Positions 37,430 to 47,908 of a stretch of 64,000 nt of DNA are shown piece after piece. A program made the translations under genes and the position numbers. Position 1 is the stretch's first letter. Every line of letters begins with the position of its first letter. Origin of the DNA: Candidatus Symbiopectobacterium sp. NZEC151 (GTDB taxonomy: Bacteria > Pseudomonadota > Gammaproteobacteria > Enterobacterales > Enterobacteriaceae); the NCBI RefSeq assembly GCF_025962655.1, contig NZ_JAGFPE010000003.1:434001-498000 (forward strand). The letters are read 5' to 3'. The notes beneath the pieces were generated by a model. It saw only the letters and a list, made by a program, of their open reading frames with translations. It was not told the origin of the DNA and did not search any database.

Positions 37430-39919
37430 ATGAACACTGACACTATTTATCGCCGTGCTTTGCAACAGGGTGACGCGATTCGTTACTGGCACTATTCCGA
37501 TATCGCCAGCCAGCGTTATGACGTACCCGATGTGCCCATGCAGGGTGACATGGACCCGTTTTTCTTCCTGAGCAAAAAGAAAAACTTTATCCCGCATACC
37601 TATCCTTGCCGGGTCGACTTCCAGCAACGCTATCTGGAGAAGAAACCACAGCCGTTCGGCGCGTTCGAACTGACCCGGTGGTGGTTCCCGTTTGGTTCTG
37701 ACCGCGTAGACCTTTCTGGTTTCTGGTTCCGCCCTACCCGCATCGGTGCCTGGGCGCAAACCTGGCTGGAAGCCGAAACCGACGGTGAGGTGACCCTGCG
37801 TTTCACCACCTGCGGCGGTGGCATCGTGCAGGTTAACGGCGAAGATGTCGCCTGGAGCGCCGCCTACCAGCGCAATCTGGAAAACACCCTTGAGGTCACC
37901 GTCTCCCTTAAATCGGGGCTAAACGATGTTCGAGTCTGGTTTGACGATCTGGCCGAGCGGGATATTCGCTTTTTCTTCCAACTCGATTACGTGGCGGGCA
38001 TCCCCGTCAATGTGGCGCTGGCCTCACCGGTTTGCGCACCGTGCGTAGCGGAAATGGAAGCGTTGCTGGAAGGGGTGTCCTTCGAATACTCCGCCTACAG
38101 CCGCGGGGATATCAACCTCTGCTTCCCCGCACCTGCAACCCGGCCGCTGACCATCGCCTGCCGGGTATTAGGCGATTTTATTTCGCTGGATAGCCCTATC
38201 GAGCTGGAAACCGAATTGCGCCCGGGGCAACAGATGGCGCGAATCGCCAATACCGCGCAGCTCCCGGCGGATTTCCGCAACTTCGTGATTACGCTCTCCA
38301 GCAGTGATTTTTCGATCAGCCGCACCCTTGGCGTCGAGATTTGCCATGCCACCGCGCAGCAGATTGTGCCAGAGACCTTAGCGGCGCGTATTGCCGACGC
38401 GCTGCACACCGTCGCCACGCAAGGGGAATACAGCAGCGTTAAAGCGTTAGCCAGACTGGCTTGCGGCATGGCCGATGAGGAAACCCACGCCATGCTGGAG
38501 GGGGTATTGCCTTCGGTGCTGGATTGTCATGATTGTGCCGACTTCACGCTGGTGCCGTTGCTGTGGTGCCGCATCGCCTGGGGTGATGCCATTGCACCGG
38601 CCACCCGGGAAAAAATCGATGCCGCCATTCTGCACTTCCGTTACTGGATGGATGAGCCGGGCAACGACGTGCAGTGGTACTTCTCGGAAAACCATGCGCT
38701 GCTGTTCCACACCGCCGCCTACCTGGCGGGCAGCTTCTTCCCACAGGCCACCTTCGTGCGTACCAACCGCAGCGGGAGCGAGCAGGCTGCCGCTGGCAAG
38801 CAGCGGGTGCTCGATTGGCTCACGCATTTTGAATCCTGCGAGATGGCAGAGTGGAACTCCGCCCCCTACTTCCCGGTGGATTTGAAAGGGTTAACCGCGT
38901 TGGCCGCACTTTCTCCCGACGCCGATATTGCCGCACGCAGCCGCCGCGCGATCCAACGGTTGATTGAGCAAATCGCCCGTTCCTGTCATCAGGGGATGTT
39001 GACGGCTTCTCAGGGGCGTTCTTACGAGCACACCTTGCGCGCCGGACGCTCATTGGAGTTGGCCGCGATCTCGCGTCTGCTGTGGGGCAAAGGCAACTAC
39101 GGCTGCCGCTTCCACGCCTTGCCGCAGTTGGCGCTACTGCTGCGCGATCACGGCTTGACCCTCGATCCGGCACTGGCCGAGGTTGCGGTGTGGCAGAAAC
39201 CGACCGCGCAAGAGTGGTGCTTTGCCCAAGGGGCCAACCGTATCGCCAAACTGTACCACTACAAAACCCGCCATGTGGCAATGGGCTCCATTGCCGCTTA
39301 CCGCTGGGGCGAGTGGGGATATCAGGAGACGCCGCTGCATCTGCGCATTGGTGATATTCCCGAAGCGCAGGTGTGGATCAACCACCCCGGCGAAACGATA
39401 CACGGCGGATTTGGCAGACCGTCTTACTGGGGCGGTTGCGGTACGCTGCCGCGCGTCCAGCAGTATCGTGGACTTGCAGTGCTGACCTTCACCACCCACG
39501 AAGGACAACCGACGTTCACCCACGCCTGGCTGCCGCAGCACATCTTTAGCGATGTGCGTATCAGCCCCGAGCGCATCGCGTTGCAAAGCGGCGCTGGCAT
39601 GGCGCTGTTGTTCGGCTCCCAGCCTTTTCACATCGTGGAAACGGGCCCGACCCGCCACTGTGAAGTGCAGCAGCACGGCAGACAGACCACCTGGCTGGTG
39701 CGCCTGAATGATGCCGCTGACATTCACTCGCTGGACCGTTTTACCCAGACCTTTGCCGATCTCACCGTGCAACGCGAGGCCGATGACACCCTGCGGGTGC
39801 GCGATCCGGTCTACGGTGAAGTGCGCTTTCTGCCGGATGGCCGCGTGGAGGCGCAGGGCCGCACCCTTGACCCGGATGCCTGGAGCGTGGCGGGCACACA
39901 CGGCGAACTGGCGCTGTAA
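37430..39919 (+). CDS. Large uncharacterised protein, predicted polysaccharide-active (toroid plus beta-sandwich)
   Basis: The 829-residue cytoplasmic protein (no signal peptide) is not one I can place in a named family. Residues 1-250 are Trp/Phe-rich strands resembling a carbohydrate-binding beta-sandwich. Residues 310-560 are helical, with conserved-looking SENHALLFHTA (Asn421-His422), AEWNSAPYF (Glu474) and SQGRSYEHT (Tyr532, His534). Residues 600-829 return to strands. This order recalls lyases with an alpha/alpha toroid followed by beta-sandwiches, where Asn-His-Tyr act in catalysis. It lies 36 bases after the GH105 gene. A lyase or hydrolase on uronate-containing oligosaccharides is inferred. 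Confidence 0.75.
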   Translation: MNTDTIYRRALQQGDAIRYWHYSDIASQRYDVPDVPMQGDMDPFFFLSKKKNFIPHTYPCRVDFQQRYLEKKPQPFGAFELTRWWFPFGSDRVDLSGFWFRPTRIGAWAQTWLEAETDGEVTLRFTTCGGGIVQVNGEDVAWSAAYQRNLENTLEVTVSLKSGLNDVRVWFDDLAERDIRFFFQLDYVAGIPVNVALASPVCAPCVAEMEALLEGVSFEYSAYSRGDINLCFPAPATRPLTIACRVLGDFISLDSPIELETELRPGQQMARIANTAQLPADFRNFVITLSSSDFSISRTLGVEICHATAQQIVPETLAARIADALHTVATQGEYSSVKALARLACGMADEETHAMLEGVLPSVLDCHDCADFTLVPLLWCRIAWGDAIAPATREKIDAAILHFRYWMDEPGNDVQWYFSENHALLFHTAAYLAGSFFPQATFVRTNRSGSEQAAAGKQRVLDWLTHFESCEMAEWNSAPYFPVDLKGLTALAALSPDADIAARSRRAIQRLIEQIARSCHQGMLTASQGRSYEHTLRAGRSLELAAISRLLWGKGNYGCRFHALPQLALLLRDHGLTLDPALAEVAVWQKPTAQEWCFAQGANRIAKLYHYKTRHVAMGSIAAYRWGEWGYQETPLHLRIGDIPEAQVWINHPGETIHGGFGRPSYWGGCGTLPRVQQYRGLAVLTFTTHEGQPTFTHAWLPQHIFSDVRISPERIALQSGAGMALLFGSQPFHIVETGPTRHCEVQQHGRQTTWLVRLNDAADIHSLDRFTQTFADLTVQREADDTLRVRDPVYGEVRFLPDGRVEAQGRTLDPDAWSVAGTHGELAL

Positions 39920-40007
39920 CCCTTTTTCATCACGCAACACCACTGACAACACCGCTCTACCCTAATAATCAACTGCTCAGGCCACTGGCCTGAGCTGGAG
40001 GATCACT

Positions 40008-41327
40008 ATGGACACTCAAGTTAGCCAAAAAGAAGCTGCTGTCCCTCACGGCGACAGCCAAACCGCCGCCAACACGCCCCCCAAAGGGCGCTACCGCTGG
40101 ACTATCTGCTCGATGCTGGTGTTCGCCACTACGGTGAACTATATGGACCGCCAACTGCTCGGGTTGCTGGCACCGATGCTGCAAAAAGATATCGGCTGGA
40201 CGCAAATGGAGTACAGTTGGCTGGTTAACGCCTTCACCATTGCCTACGGCGCGGGCACGCTGATTTGCGGCCGCATCATCGACAAGCTGGGCACCAAGAT
40301 CAGCTACGCCGTGGCGATGGTGGTCTGGAGCGCCGCCGCCATGTTGCACGCCGCCGTCGGCACCGTGGTTGGGTTTGCCATTGTGCGCGTCATCCTGGGA
40401 CTGGGGGAATCGGCCAACTTCCCGGCGGCGATGAAAGTCATCGCCGACTGGCACCCCAAGAAAGAGCGCACGCTGGCTACGGGGATTCTGGGCGTCGCCG
40501 TTAACCTTGGCGTCGTCGTCTCTCCCGCCTTGATTCCGTTTATCGCCATTCATTACGGCTGGCACGGGGCGTTTCTGATTCTGGGTGCGGTGGGCTTTGT
40601 CTGGCTTATCCCGTGGTTTTTCCTGTTTGGCAAACCGCAAGATAAAGCCTCTGCCGAGGAACTGGCCTGGATCCGTCAGGACAAAGAAGAGCACGTCAGC
40701 GTGGAATCCATCAAATGGACGCACCTGCTGCGCTACCGTCAACTGTGGGCCTTTGCGCTGGGTAAGATGCTGACCGATCCTATCTGGTGGTTCTTCCTGT
40801 TCTGGCTGCCAAAATGGCTGAACGAAACCCGCGATATCAATATGGCCGGATTGGGTGTGCCGTTGATCATGATCTATCTGTTTGCCATTGGCGGCAGTCT
40901 GGGGGCAGGCTGGTTGCCCGGTAAACTGATGAGTATGGGTTTCAGCGCTGCGAAAGCACGCAAAACCACCATGCTGATTTGCGCCTGTGCGGTCATTCCT
41001 ATTTTTGCCGCGACGCAGGTGGAAAGCCTGTGGCTGGCCGTTGCCATCGTCGGGTTGGCTGCTGCTGCGCACCAAGGCTGGTCAGCAAACCTGTTGACGT
41101 CGGTGTCCGATCTGTTCCCCAACGCGGCGGTGGGTTCGGTCGTCGGTATCGGTAGCACCTTTGGCATGATCGGCAGCGTGATCTTCTCCACGGTGATCGG
41201 TGCCGTACTCGAGGCGTCAGGCAACTATTGGGCGCTGTTCGCCATCAGTTCCGTGGCCTATCTGGTCGCCTGGGGCGTGATGTACCTGCTGCTGATCCCC
41301 AATATGGAACGGGCGAAATTCAAATAA
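40008..41327 (+). CDS. MFS transporter, hexuronate/sugar-acid type (ACS family)
   Basis: The 439-residue protein has 12 transmembrane helices and the anion:cation symporter signatures of ExuT/GarP/GudP carriers: TTVNYMDRQLLGLLAPMLQ in helix 1, GLGESANFPAAMKVIADWHPKKER after helix 4, and WWFFLFWLPKWLNE in helix 7. It probably imports the uronate or uronyl oligosaccharide handled by the two preceding enzymes, 88 bases upstream. The ATG follows GGAGGATC. A bidirectional terminator follows. Confidence 0.9.
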   Translation: MDTQVSQKEAAVPHGDSQTAANTPPKGRYRWTICSMLVFATTVNYMDRQLLGLLAPMLQKDIGWTQMEYSWLVNAFTIAYGAGTLICGRIIDKLGTKISYAVAMVVWSAAAMLHAAVGTVVGFAIVRVILGLGESANFPAAMKVIADWHPKKERTLATGILGVAVNLGVVVSPALIPFIAIHYGWHGAFLILGAVGFVWLIPWFFLFGKPQDKASAEELAWIRQDKEEHVSVESIKWTHLLRYRQLWAFALGKMLTDPIWWFFLFWLPKWLNETRDINMAGLGVPLIMIYLFAIGGSLGAGWLPGKLMSMGFSAAKARKTTMLICACAVIPIFAATQVESLWLAVAIVGLAAAAHQGWSANLLTSVSDLFPNAAVGSVVGIGSTFGMIGSVIFSTVIGAVLEASGNYWALFAISSVAYLVAWGVMYLLLIPNMERAKFK

Positions 41328-41349
41328 TCGCTCAATAAATTTCATACAC

Positions 41350-41377
41350 CATCATGAGGGCTAATGCCCTCATGATG
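41350..41377. terminator. Bidirectional terminator overlapping the LacI stop codon
   Basis: CATCATGAGGGC (41350-41361) pairs perfectly with GCCCTCATGATG (41366-41377) around a four-base loop. The minus-strand LacI gene ends at 41370, so its stop codon and last two codons lie inside the stem. It serves both convergent transcripts. Confidence 0.8.
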
Positions 41378-42431
41378 CGTTTAACGCCGCCACGGACTGG
41401 CGCTCAACCATGGCACACGCCAGTTCTATACGCCGTGGGATCGTCACGTTGCCGACGATAATGTCCTGCAACAACTCAAGCGCAATAACGCCGATTTCCT
41501 GCACCGGCAGGTGCACAGTGGTCAGCGGCGGCGATGCAAATTCGGCCTGCGGCAAGTCATTCATCCCCACCACCGAGATATCCCCCGGCACATCCAGACC
41601 TAAGCGCTGCAACCCGTTAATGGCCCCTAACGCCAAAGAGTCATTGGCACACAGGATCGCCGTGCAGGTGCGCTTTTTTTCGCGAAACCACGCTACCACC
41701 GCCTGTTCAGCCAGTTCGGGAAGCCAATCAGTGACGCTGATCACCTGCTGCTCGGCGCAGGGCAGTTGAAAATAACGCATCGACTCCTGCCAGCCCTCAT
41801 GCCGCTGTTCAATGGTTCGTCGGCCGGGATGGGTCAAAAACAGGATATCGCGATGCCCGTGCGACACCAGATAGTCAGCCGCCATCCGGGTTGCCGAGCG
41901 GTTACACGGCATCACGCTGGAGAGCCGCATCAGCGGATCTTCGCTGTTCACCAGCACCGCAGGTTTTTTCAGGTTGACGACAACGTCTAAAATCGCCGGA
42001 TCGTCGACAGTCAGTGCCAGCATCCCGCCGATATCATCCTGATTAAGCAGATCGGTCAGCGCCTGCGTGCCTTTGTCGGACAGCGGATGGGTCACCAAAT
42101 CCAGCCCCAGCACTTTGGCGCGCTCTTTCAGCCCTTGCAGCACATACCAACTGAATTGATAACGGTGATAATCCAGCATCGCCACCTGAGAGACGGCCAG
42201 AACGATACGGGAGCCCCCCATTTCCACGGCAGGGCTGTAGCGCACCGCCCGCGCCACTTCCAGGATCTGCGCGCGCAGCGCCTGACTCACCCCTTTTTCG
42301 CCGCTCAGCGCACGTGATACCGTGCTTAACGAGGTGCCACAGCGTAAGGCGATATCTTCCAGCCGTACTCGGCGCGAACCGCCATCACTCTTTTCTGCGT
42401 CAACCGGATTTTTTTTGTGATTGTTTTCCAT
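41370..42431 (-). CDS. LacI-family regulator of the uronate locus
   Basis: The 353-residue protein has an unusual 20-residue basic/acidic extension before the LacI helix-turn-helix (VRLEDIALRCGTSLSTVSRALSG, about residues 22-44), then a sugar-binding core with MLDYHRYQFSWYVLQGLKERA, CANDSLALGAINGLQRLG and MNDLPQAEFASPPLTTVHLP. It is convergent with the MFS gene at the end of the locus, and is the obvious candidate repressor for GH105-829aa-MFS. Effector is unknown, likely an uronate intermediate. Confidence 0.85.
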   Translation of the reverse strand: MENNHKKNPVDAEKSDGGSRRVRLEDIALRCGTSLSTVSRALSGEKGVSQALRAQILEVARAVRYSPAVEMGGSRIVLAVSQVAMLDYHRYQFSWYVLQGLKERAKVLGLDLVTHPLSDKGTQALTDLLNQDDIGGMLALTVDDPAILDVVVNLKKPAVLVNSEDPLMRLSSVMPCNRSATRMAADYLVSHGHRDILFLTHPGRRTIEQRHEGWQESMRYFQLPCAEQQVISVTDWLPELAEQAVVAWFREKKRTCTAILCANDSLALGAINGLQRLGLDVPGDISVVGMNDLPQAEFASPPLTTVHLPVQEIGVIALELLQDIIVGNVTIPRRIELACAMVERQSVAALNAS

Positions 42432-42551
42432 AATCTTACACAGTCGTCAAGGATTAAGATGCACACTTACTCTACTGTGAAGCCATGAAGGCTGTCAGCG
42501 TCTTTCACATTGATTTGTTAGCCTTGAGCGTGAATAAGGAGAAAAATCACC

Positions 42552-43082
42552 ATGATCGAGACGGAGAGATTGATTCTGCGCCAGTGGCGCGATGAAGATT
42601 ACCCCATTTTTGCCCAATTGAATGCCGACCCGGAAGTGATGCGCTATTTCCCTGAGCTGATGTCGCGTGAGGAAAGCGATGCACAGATAGGCCGTTTCAC
42701 AAGACATATTGCCAATAAAGGCTGGGGCTTCTGGGCCGTGGAATTGAAATCAAGCGGCGAATTTATTGGGTTCATTGGTTTACATAAACAGCAAGAAGAG
42801 AGCGGCATTCCTCATGCACCGCTTATCGAAGCGGGCTGGCGCTTGCAGGCGCGCCATTGGGGAAACGGCTATGCCACGGAAGGGGCAAAACGCGCGATTC
42901 GCTATGCCTTTGAGCAACTCGAGGCACCTGCGGTCTACGCGTATACCCCGCTGCAACATAGGGCGTCACAGCGCGTGATGATAAAAGCAGGCATGACCAA
43001 CACCGGTGATGATTTTAACTATCCCAAAATACCGGCGGGTCATGCGTTGGAGCGGTTCTGCTTATACCGTATCACGCGATAG
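42552..43082 (+). CDS. GNAT acetyltransferase, RimJ/RimL type
   Basis: The 176-residue protein begins MIETERLILRQWRDEDYPIFAQLNADPEVMRYFP, the hallmark N-terminus of RimJ/RimL-like acetyltransferases, and has the acetyl-CoA loop RHWGNGYATEGAKRAIRYAF. Such enzymes acetylate ribosomal protein N-termini or small molecules; the substrate here is unknown. The ATG follows AAGGAGAAAA. It is convergent with parE, five bases apart at their stop codons, and divergent from the LacI gene. Confidence 0.88.
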   Translation: MIETERLILRQWRDEDYPIFAQLNADPEVMRYFPELMSREESDAQIGRFTRHIANKGWGFWAVELKSSGEFIGFIGLHKQQEESGIPHAPLIEAGWRLQARHWGNGYATEGAKRAIRYAFEQLEAPAVYAYTPLQHRASQRVMIKAGMTNTGDDFNYPKIPAGHALERFCLYRITR

Positions 43083-43087
43083 CGGCA

Positions 43088-45001
<1,914 letters not shown>

Positions 45002-45100
45002 TTAAATGTGTAAAACGGAATGGCGCTGAGAGGATGCACTGCCCGCGGACGACGCGTTGTCGTTGTCCGTGTCAGTCAGGACAGTGCAGTACAGAACGGA

Positions 45101-45682
45101 TCAATCGTCGCTCAATCCAAGGAAACGCACAATAGGGTCAAAATGGTGTTCAAACCCAACAAAACTGTGGTTCCCGCCCGATTCCACCGTCTGGCGGCAC
45201 GCCGTGTAATACGCCACAGCCTGCCGATAATCCAGCACTTCATCCCCTGTCTGGAGCAAACACCACAGTAAATCCGGCGCCTCGAGTGATTCAATCTGCA
45301 TCACTTTCAGGTCGTAAATATGCCGAGACTCTAGCACATATTCTTCACCTGTATAGGGGTTACGATATTCGCCGAGATGTTCCAGCAACAGTTCGAAGGG
45401 TTTCACCGCCGGATTGACGACAACGGCGGGCAAGGTAAAACATTGTGACAGCCAGGTGGCGTAATAGCCGCCCAGCGATGAGCCCACCAGACCGATCGGA
45501 TGCCCCGCGCGCTCCATCACCAGTGACTCCAACAAATCCGCCGCCTCCGCTGGATAGGGCGGCAGTTGCGGCACCAACATCTCGATGTGGGGATGGTGTT
45601 GCGCCAACCATGCAGCCAGCGCCGTCGCTTTCGCCGATTTCGGCGTACTGTTGAATCCGTGAAGGTAGAGTAGCGTAGGCAT
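45101..45682 (-). CDS. yqiA: Esterase YqiA
   Basis: YqiA is a small alpha/beta hydrolase with short-chain acyl-esterase activity in E. coli. The 193-residue protein has [15 protein letters not shown] at the start, nucleophile Ser in [15 protein letters not shown], Asp in [10 protein letters not shown] and His in [10 protein letters not shown]. Its ATG overlaps the cpdA stop codon (TAATG, one base shared), so the genes are translationally coupled. Confidence 0.94.
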   Translation of the reverse strand: MPTLLYLHGFNSTPKSAKATALAAWLAQHHPHIEMLVPQLPPYPAEAADLLESLVMERAGHPIGLVGSSLGGYYATWLSQCFTLPAVVVNPAVKPFELLLEHLGEYRNPYTGEEYVLESRHIYDLKVMQIESLEAPDLLWCLLQTGDEVLDYRQAVAYYTACRQTVESGGNHSFVGFEHHFDPIVRFLGLSDD

Positions 45683-46515
45683 TAATAGCCGTCCGAATCC
45701 ATATCGGGCAAAAACTCTCTGCCGTTCAGACGGTAGACGCGCGTCTCCAGCGAACCGTCCGATAACAGATCCAAATAACGCCAGCCGGGGCCGACATCGT
45801 CAATGGTAAAGTTGGTGCAGTGCGGTTTGAACTGCACACAGGTGGAGGGCGTCGCCATCAGCCTGCGTCCGTTCCAGTCGAGATCCAGCTCCTGATGAAT
45901 ATGCCCGCACAGCACATTTTTCACCTGCGGATAACGCGCCAGCACCGCATCCAGATGGTGCGCGTTACGCAGGCTATGCTGATCGAGCCAGGTACAGCCT
46001 GAAGCCAGCGGATGGTGATGTAACAGCAACAGCGTATGGCGCTCTGGAAAACGCAGCAGGCTGCGCTCCAACCACTCAAGTTGATATTCGCTCAACTCGC
46101 CGTGGGGCACGCCAAACACCTGGCTGTCCAACAAAATAATCTGCCACGATTCACCCAGCAGCACGTGCTTGGAAGGGGCTACGCCGGCCTGTGCCAGCAC
46201 ATCCACCATCGCAGGCTGGAAATCATGGTTTCCCGGCAGCCACACGCAAGGCGCGGATAACTGCGCAATGCCGCGCGTGAAATGGTGGTAGGCCTCCTGC
46301 GAATGATCCTGAGCAAGATCTCCCGTTGCCACAATCAGGTCAACATCCTGCCCCGGCCCCTGCGCTTGAATGGCAGACAGCACGGCATGGTAACTGCGGT
46401 ATGTGTTCACGCCGAGCAACGTCTCGTGCTCGCCGGCAAACAAGTGGGTATCGGTTATTTGCAAAATCCTGATTCTGGCCCCACTCGCCACAGGAACTTT
46501 CAGCAGACTTTCCAA
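45682..46515 (-). CDS. cpdA: 3',5'-cyclic AMP phosphodiesterase
   Basis: CpdA hydrolyses cAMP to AMP and thus lowers CRP-cAMP signalling. The 277-residue calcineurin-like protein has the metal-binding series [29 protein letters not shown] and CGHIHQE. The start codon is TTG at 46515, giving MESLLKVP as in E. coli, with GGA-poor upstream sequence that may keep expression low. It sits between yqiB and yqiA in the conserved operon. Confidence 0.95.
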   Translation of the reverse strand: MESLLKVPVASGARIRILQITDTHLFAGEHETLLGVNTYRSYHAVLSAIQAQGPGQDVDLIVATGDLAQDHSQEAYHHFTRGIAQLSAPCVWLPGNHDFQPAMVDVLAQAGVAPSKHVLLGESWQIILLDSQVFGVPHGELSEYQLEWLERSLLRFPERHTLLLLHHHPLASGCTWLDQHSLRNAHHLDAVLARYPQVKNVLCGHIHQELDLDWNGRRLMATPSTCVQFKPHCTNFTIDDVGPGWRYLDLLSDGSLETRVYRLNGREFLPDMDSDGY

Positions 46516-46531
46516 AAAATAGTATCCTTGG

Positions 46532-46984
46532 TTACTGAAATCTGTCTAACAGACTGGAATCGGCATTGAGCGGTGCCGATGTAAAACCATACGCCAGGCA
46601 GTACCTTAGCCAATCAGCAAGAAACTGATTAATTTGATGCTTTTCATCACGTTGATGTAACTTTTTATTCGGGTAATCATAACGTGCTTTAAAACGGTAG
46701 ATCTGCTGACTGGCACACACTTCCGCAACCAGCGCGTCGTGGTAGAGCCGCACGCTCAACGTTGGCAGGCTCCAATAGCTGACGGCGGGCGCAATCTGCT
46801 GGATTTCAACCAATGAGGTATAACGCGTGGATTCCACTATCGTTAAACGATAGCTCGCACTATTTACATGATAAACCGCACTTTCTCCGACTTCATCCTT
46901 TCGCGGCAATAAACGGCGTAATTGTGCGAAATTCATTTCGCACAGCCGCATCATGGCCGGAAAATCCGGGGTGTAGCGTTTCAT
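46532..46984 (-). CDS. yqiB: DUF1249 family protein YqiB
   Basis: The 150-residue protein matches E. coli YqiB, with [24 protein letters not shown] at the start and [25 protein letters not shown] near the end. No biochemical role is established. Conserved placement between nudF (four bases away) and cpdA (16 bases away) suggests a link to nucleotide or cAMP turnover, but that is only contextual. Confidence 0.92.
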   Translation of the reverse strand: MKRYTPDFPAMMRLCEMNFAQLRRLLPRKDEVGESAVYHVNSASYRLTIVESTRYTSLVEIQQIAPAVSYWSLPTLSVRLYHDALVAEVCASQQIYRFKARYDYPNKKLHQRDEKHQINQFLADWLRYCLAYGFTSAPLNADSSLLDRFQ

Positions 46985-46988
46985 CAGC

Positions 46989-47621
46989 TTACTCCGTCCA
47001 CGCCTGTCTCAATTGCGTATGGTGCAACGCCAACCATTGCAGCGCAATGACAGACGCCGCGTTATCAATAATTCCACTCTCCACCCAGGCATAGCTCTGT
47101 TCGCGGCTGACAACGTGCACCCGAATGTCTTCATTCTCTTCGACCAGACCGTGAATGCCCTGTGCGGCACGGGCATCCACTTCGCCCACCATCACCGCCA
47201 GACGTTCACTGGTGCCGCCTGGGCTCGCCAGATAGCTGATAATCGGCTTACAGCGCCCAACGTTGAGACCGGCCTCTTCCTGCGCTTCCCGTCGCGCCAC
47301 CGCTTCCAGGCTCTCACCCGGTTCAATCATGCCGGCCACCAGTTCAAACAGCCACGGGCTCGGGCTGGTGTCATACGCGGCAATGCGGATCTGTTCAATC
47401 AGCACCACTTCATCGCGCACCGGATCGTAGGGCAGCAACACAACCGCATGACCACGCTCCAAAATTTCCCGGCTGACTTCACCGCTCATTCCACCGTTAA
47501 ACAACCGATGACGAAAACGATAACGCTCCAGCGAAAAAAAACCATCGTACAGTGACTCTCGTGCAATAATTTCTACATCGTCTTTATGGAAAGTCGCCGG
47601 ATGGGACACAGACACAGCCAT
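46989..47621 (-). CDS. nudF: ADP-ribose pyrophosphatase
   Basis: NudF is a Nudix hydrolase cutting ADP-ribose to AMP and ribose-5-phosphate. The 210-residue protein has the complete Nudix box GX5EX7REX2EEXG in [23 protein letters not shown] (split by position about residues 97-119). It starts the minus-strand operon nudF-yqiB-cpdA-yqiA and is divergent from tolC. Confidence 0.95.
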   Translation of the reverse strand: MAVSVSHPATFHKDDVEIIARESLYDGFFSLERYRFRHRLFNGGMSGEVSREILERGHAVVLLPYDPVRDEVVLIEQIRIAAYDTSPSPWLFELVAGMIEPGESLEAVARREAQEEAGLNVGRCKPIISYLASPGGTSERLAVMVGEVDARAAQGIHGLVEENEDIRVHVVSREQSYAWVESGIIDNAASVIALQWLALHHTQLRQAWTE

Positions 47622-47791
47622 ACCTCAACTCCTTGCGAGCAATAGCAGGTATGTAGACGTGTCTCATATATCATGATGGACATCATACTTGCGATGCTTT
47701 GTGATAAATTGGATTAGTACAACACCTATTTGACCAAACGTTAGGGCCTGAGAGCAAATTAAACCCCCTAATGGGGTCGGTCAGGGGGAAG

Positions 47792-47811
47792 ATGGCACGT
47801 TCAGCCAACTT
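47792..47811. promoter_or_regulatory. mar/sox/rob box upstream of tolC
   Basis: The 20 bases match the MarA/SoxS/Rob consensus AYnGCACnnWnnRYYAAAYn at all but one defined position. It lies about 100 bases upstream of the tolC ATG. The E. coli tolC promoter has a very similar marbox, so induction by MarA-type activators is expected here too. A GC-rich inverted repeat (CCCCCTAATGGGG) lies just upstream at 47764-47776. Confidence 0.8.
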
Positions 47812-47908
47812 ATCCTATTGGCACATTCTGATAGAATCTGCCGGATTCGTTTTTTGACAGCGCTATCTCCGCTACATCGTTGCCTTAGCTGCACAACAAG
47901 GAATGCAC

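Noticed and set aside
39969..41075. 368-codon open frame antisense to the MFS gene
   Set aside because: It is the reverse frame of a strongly conserved transporter gene; the translation is His/Gln/Gly-rich and matches no family.
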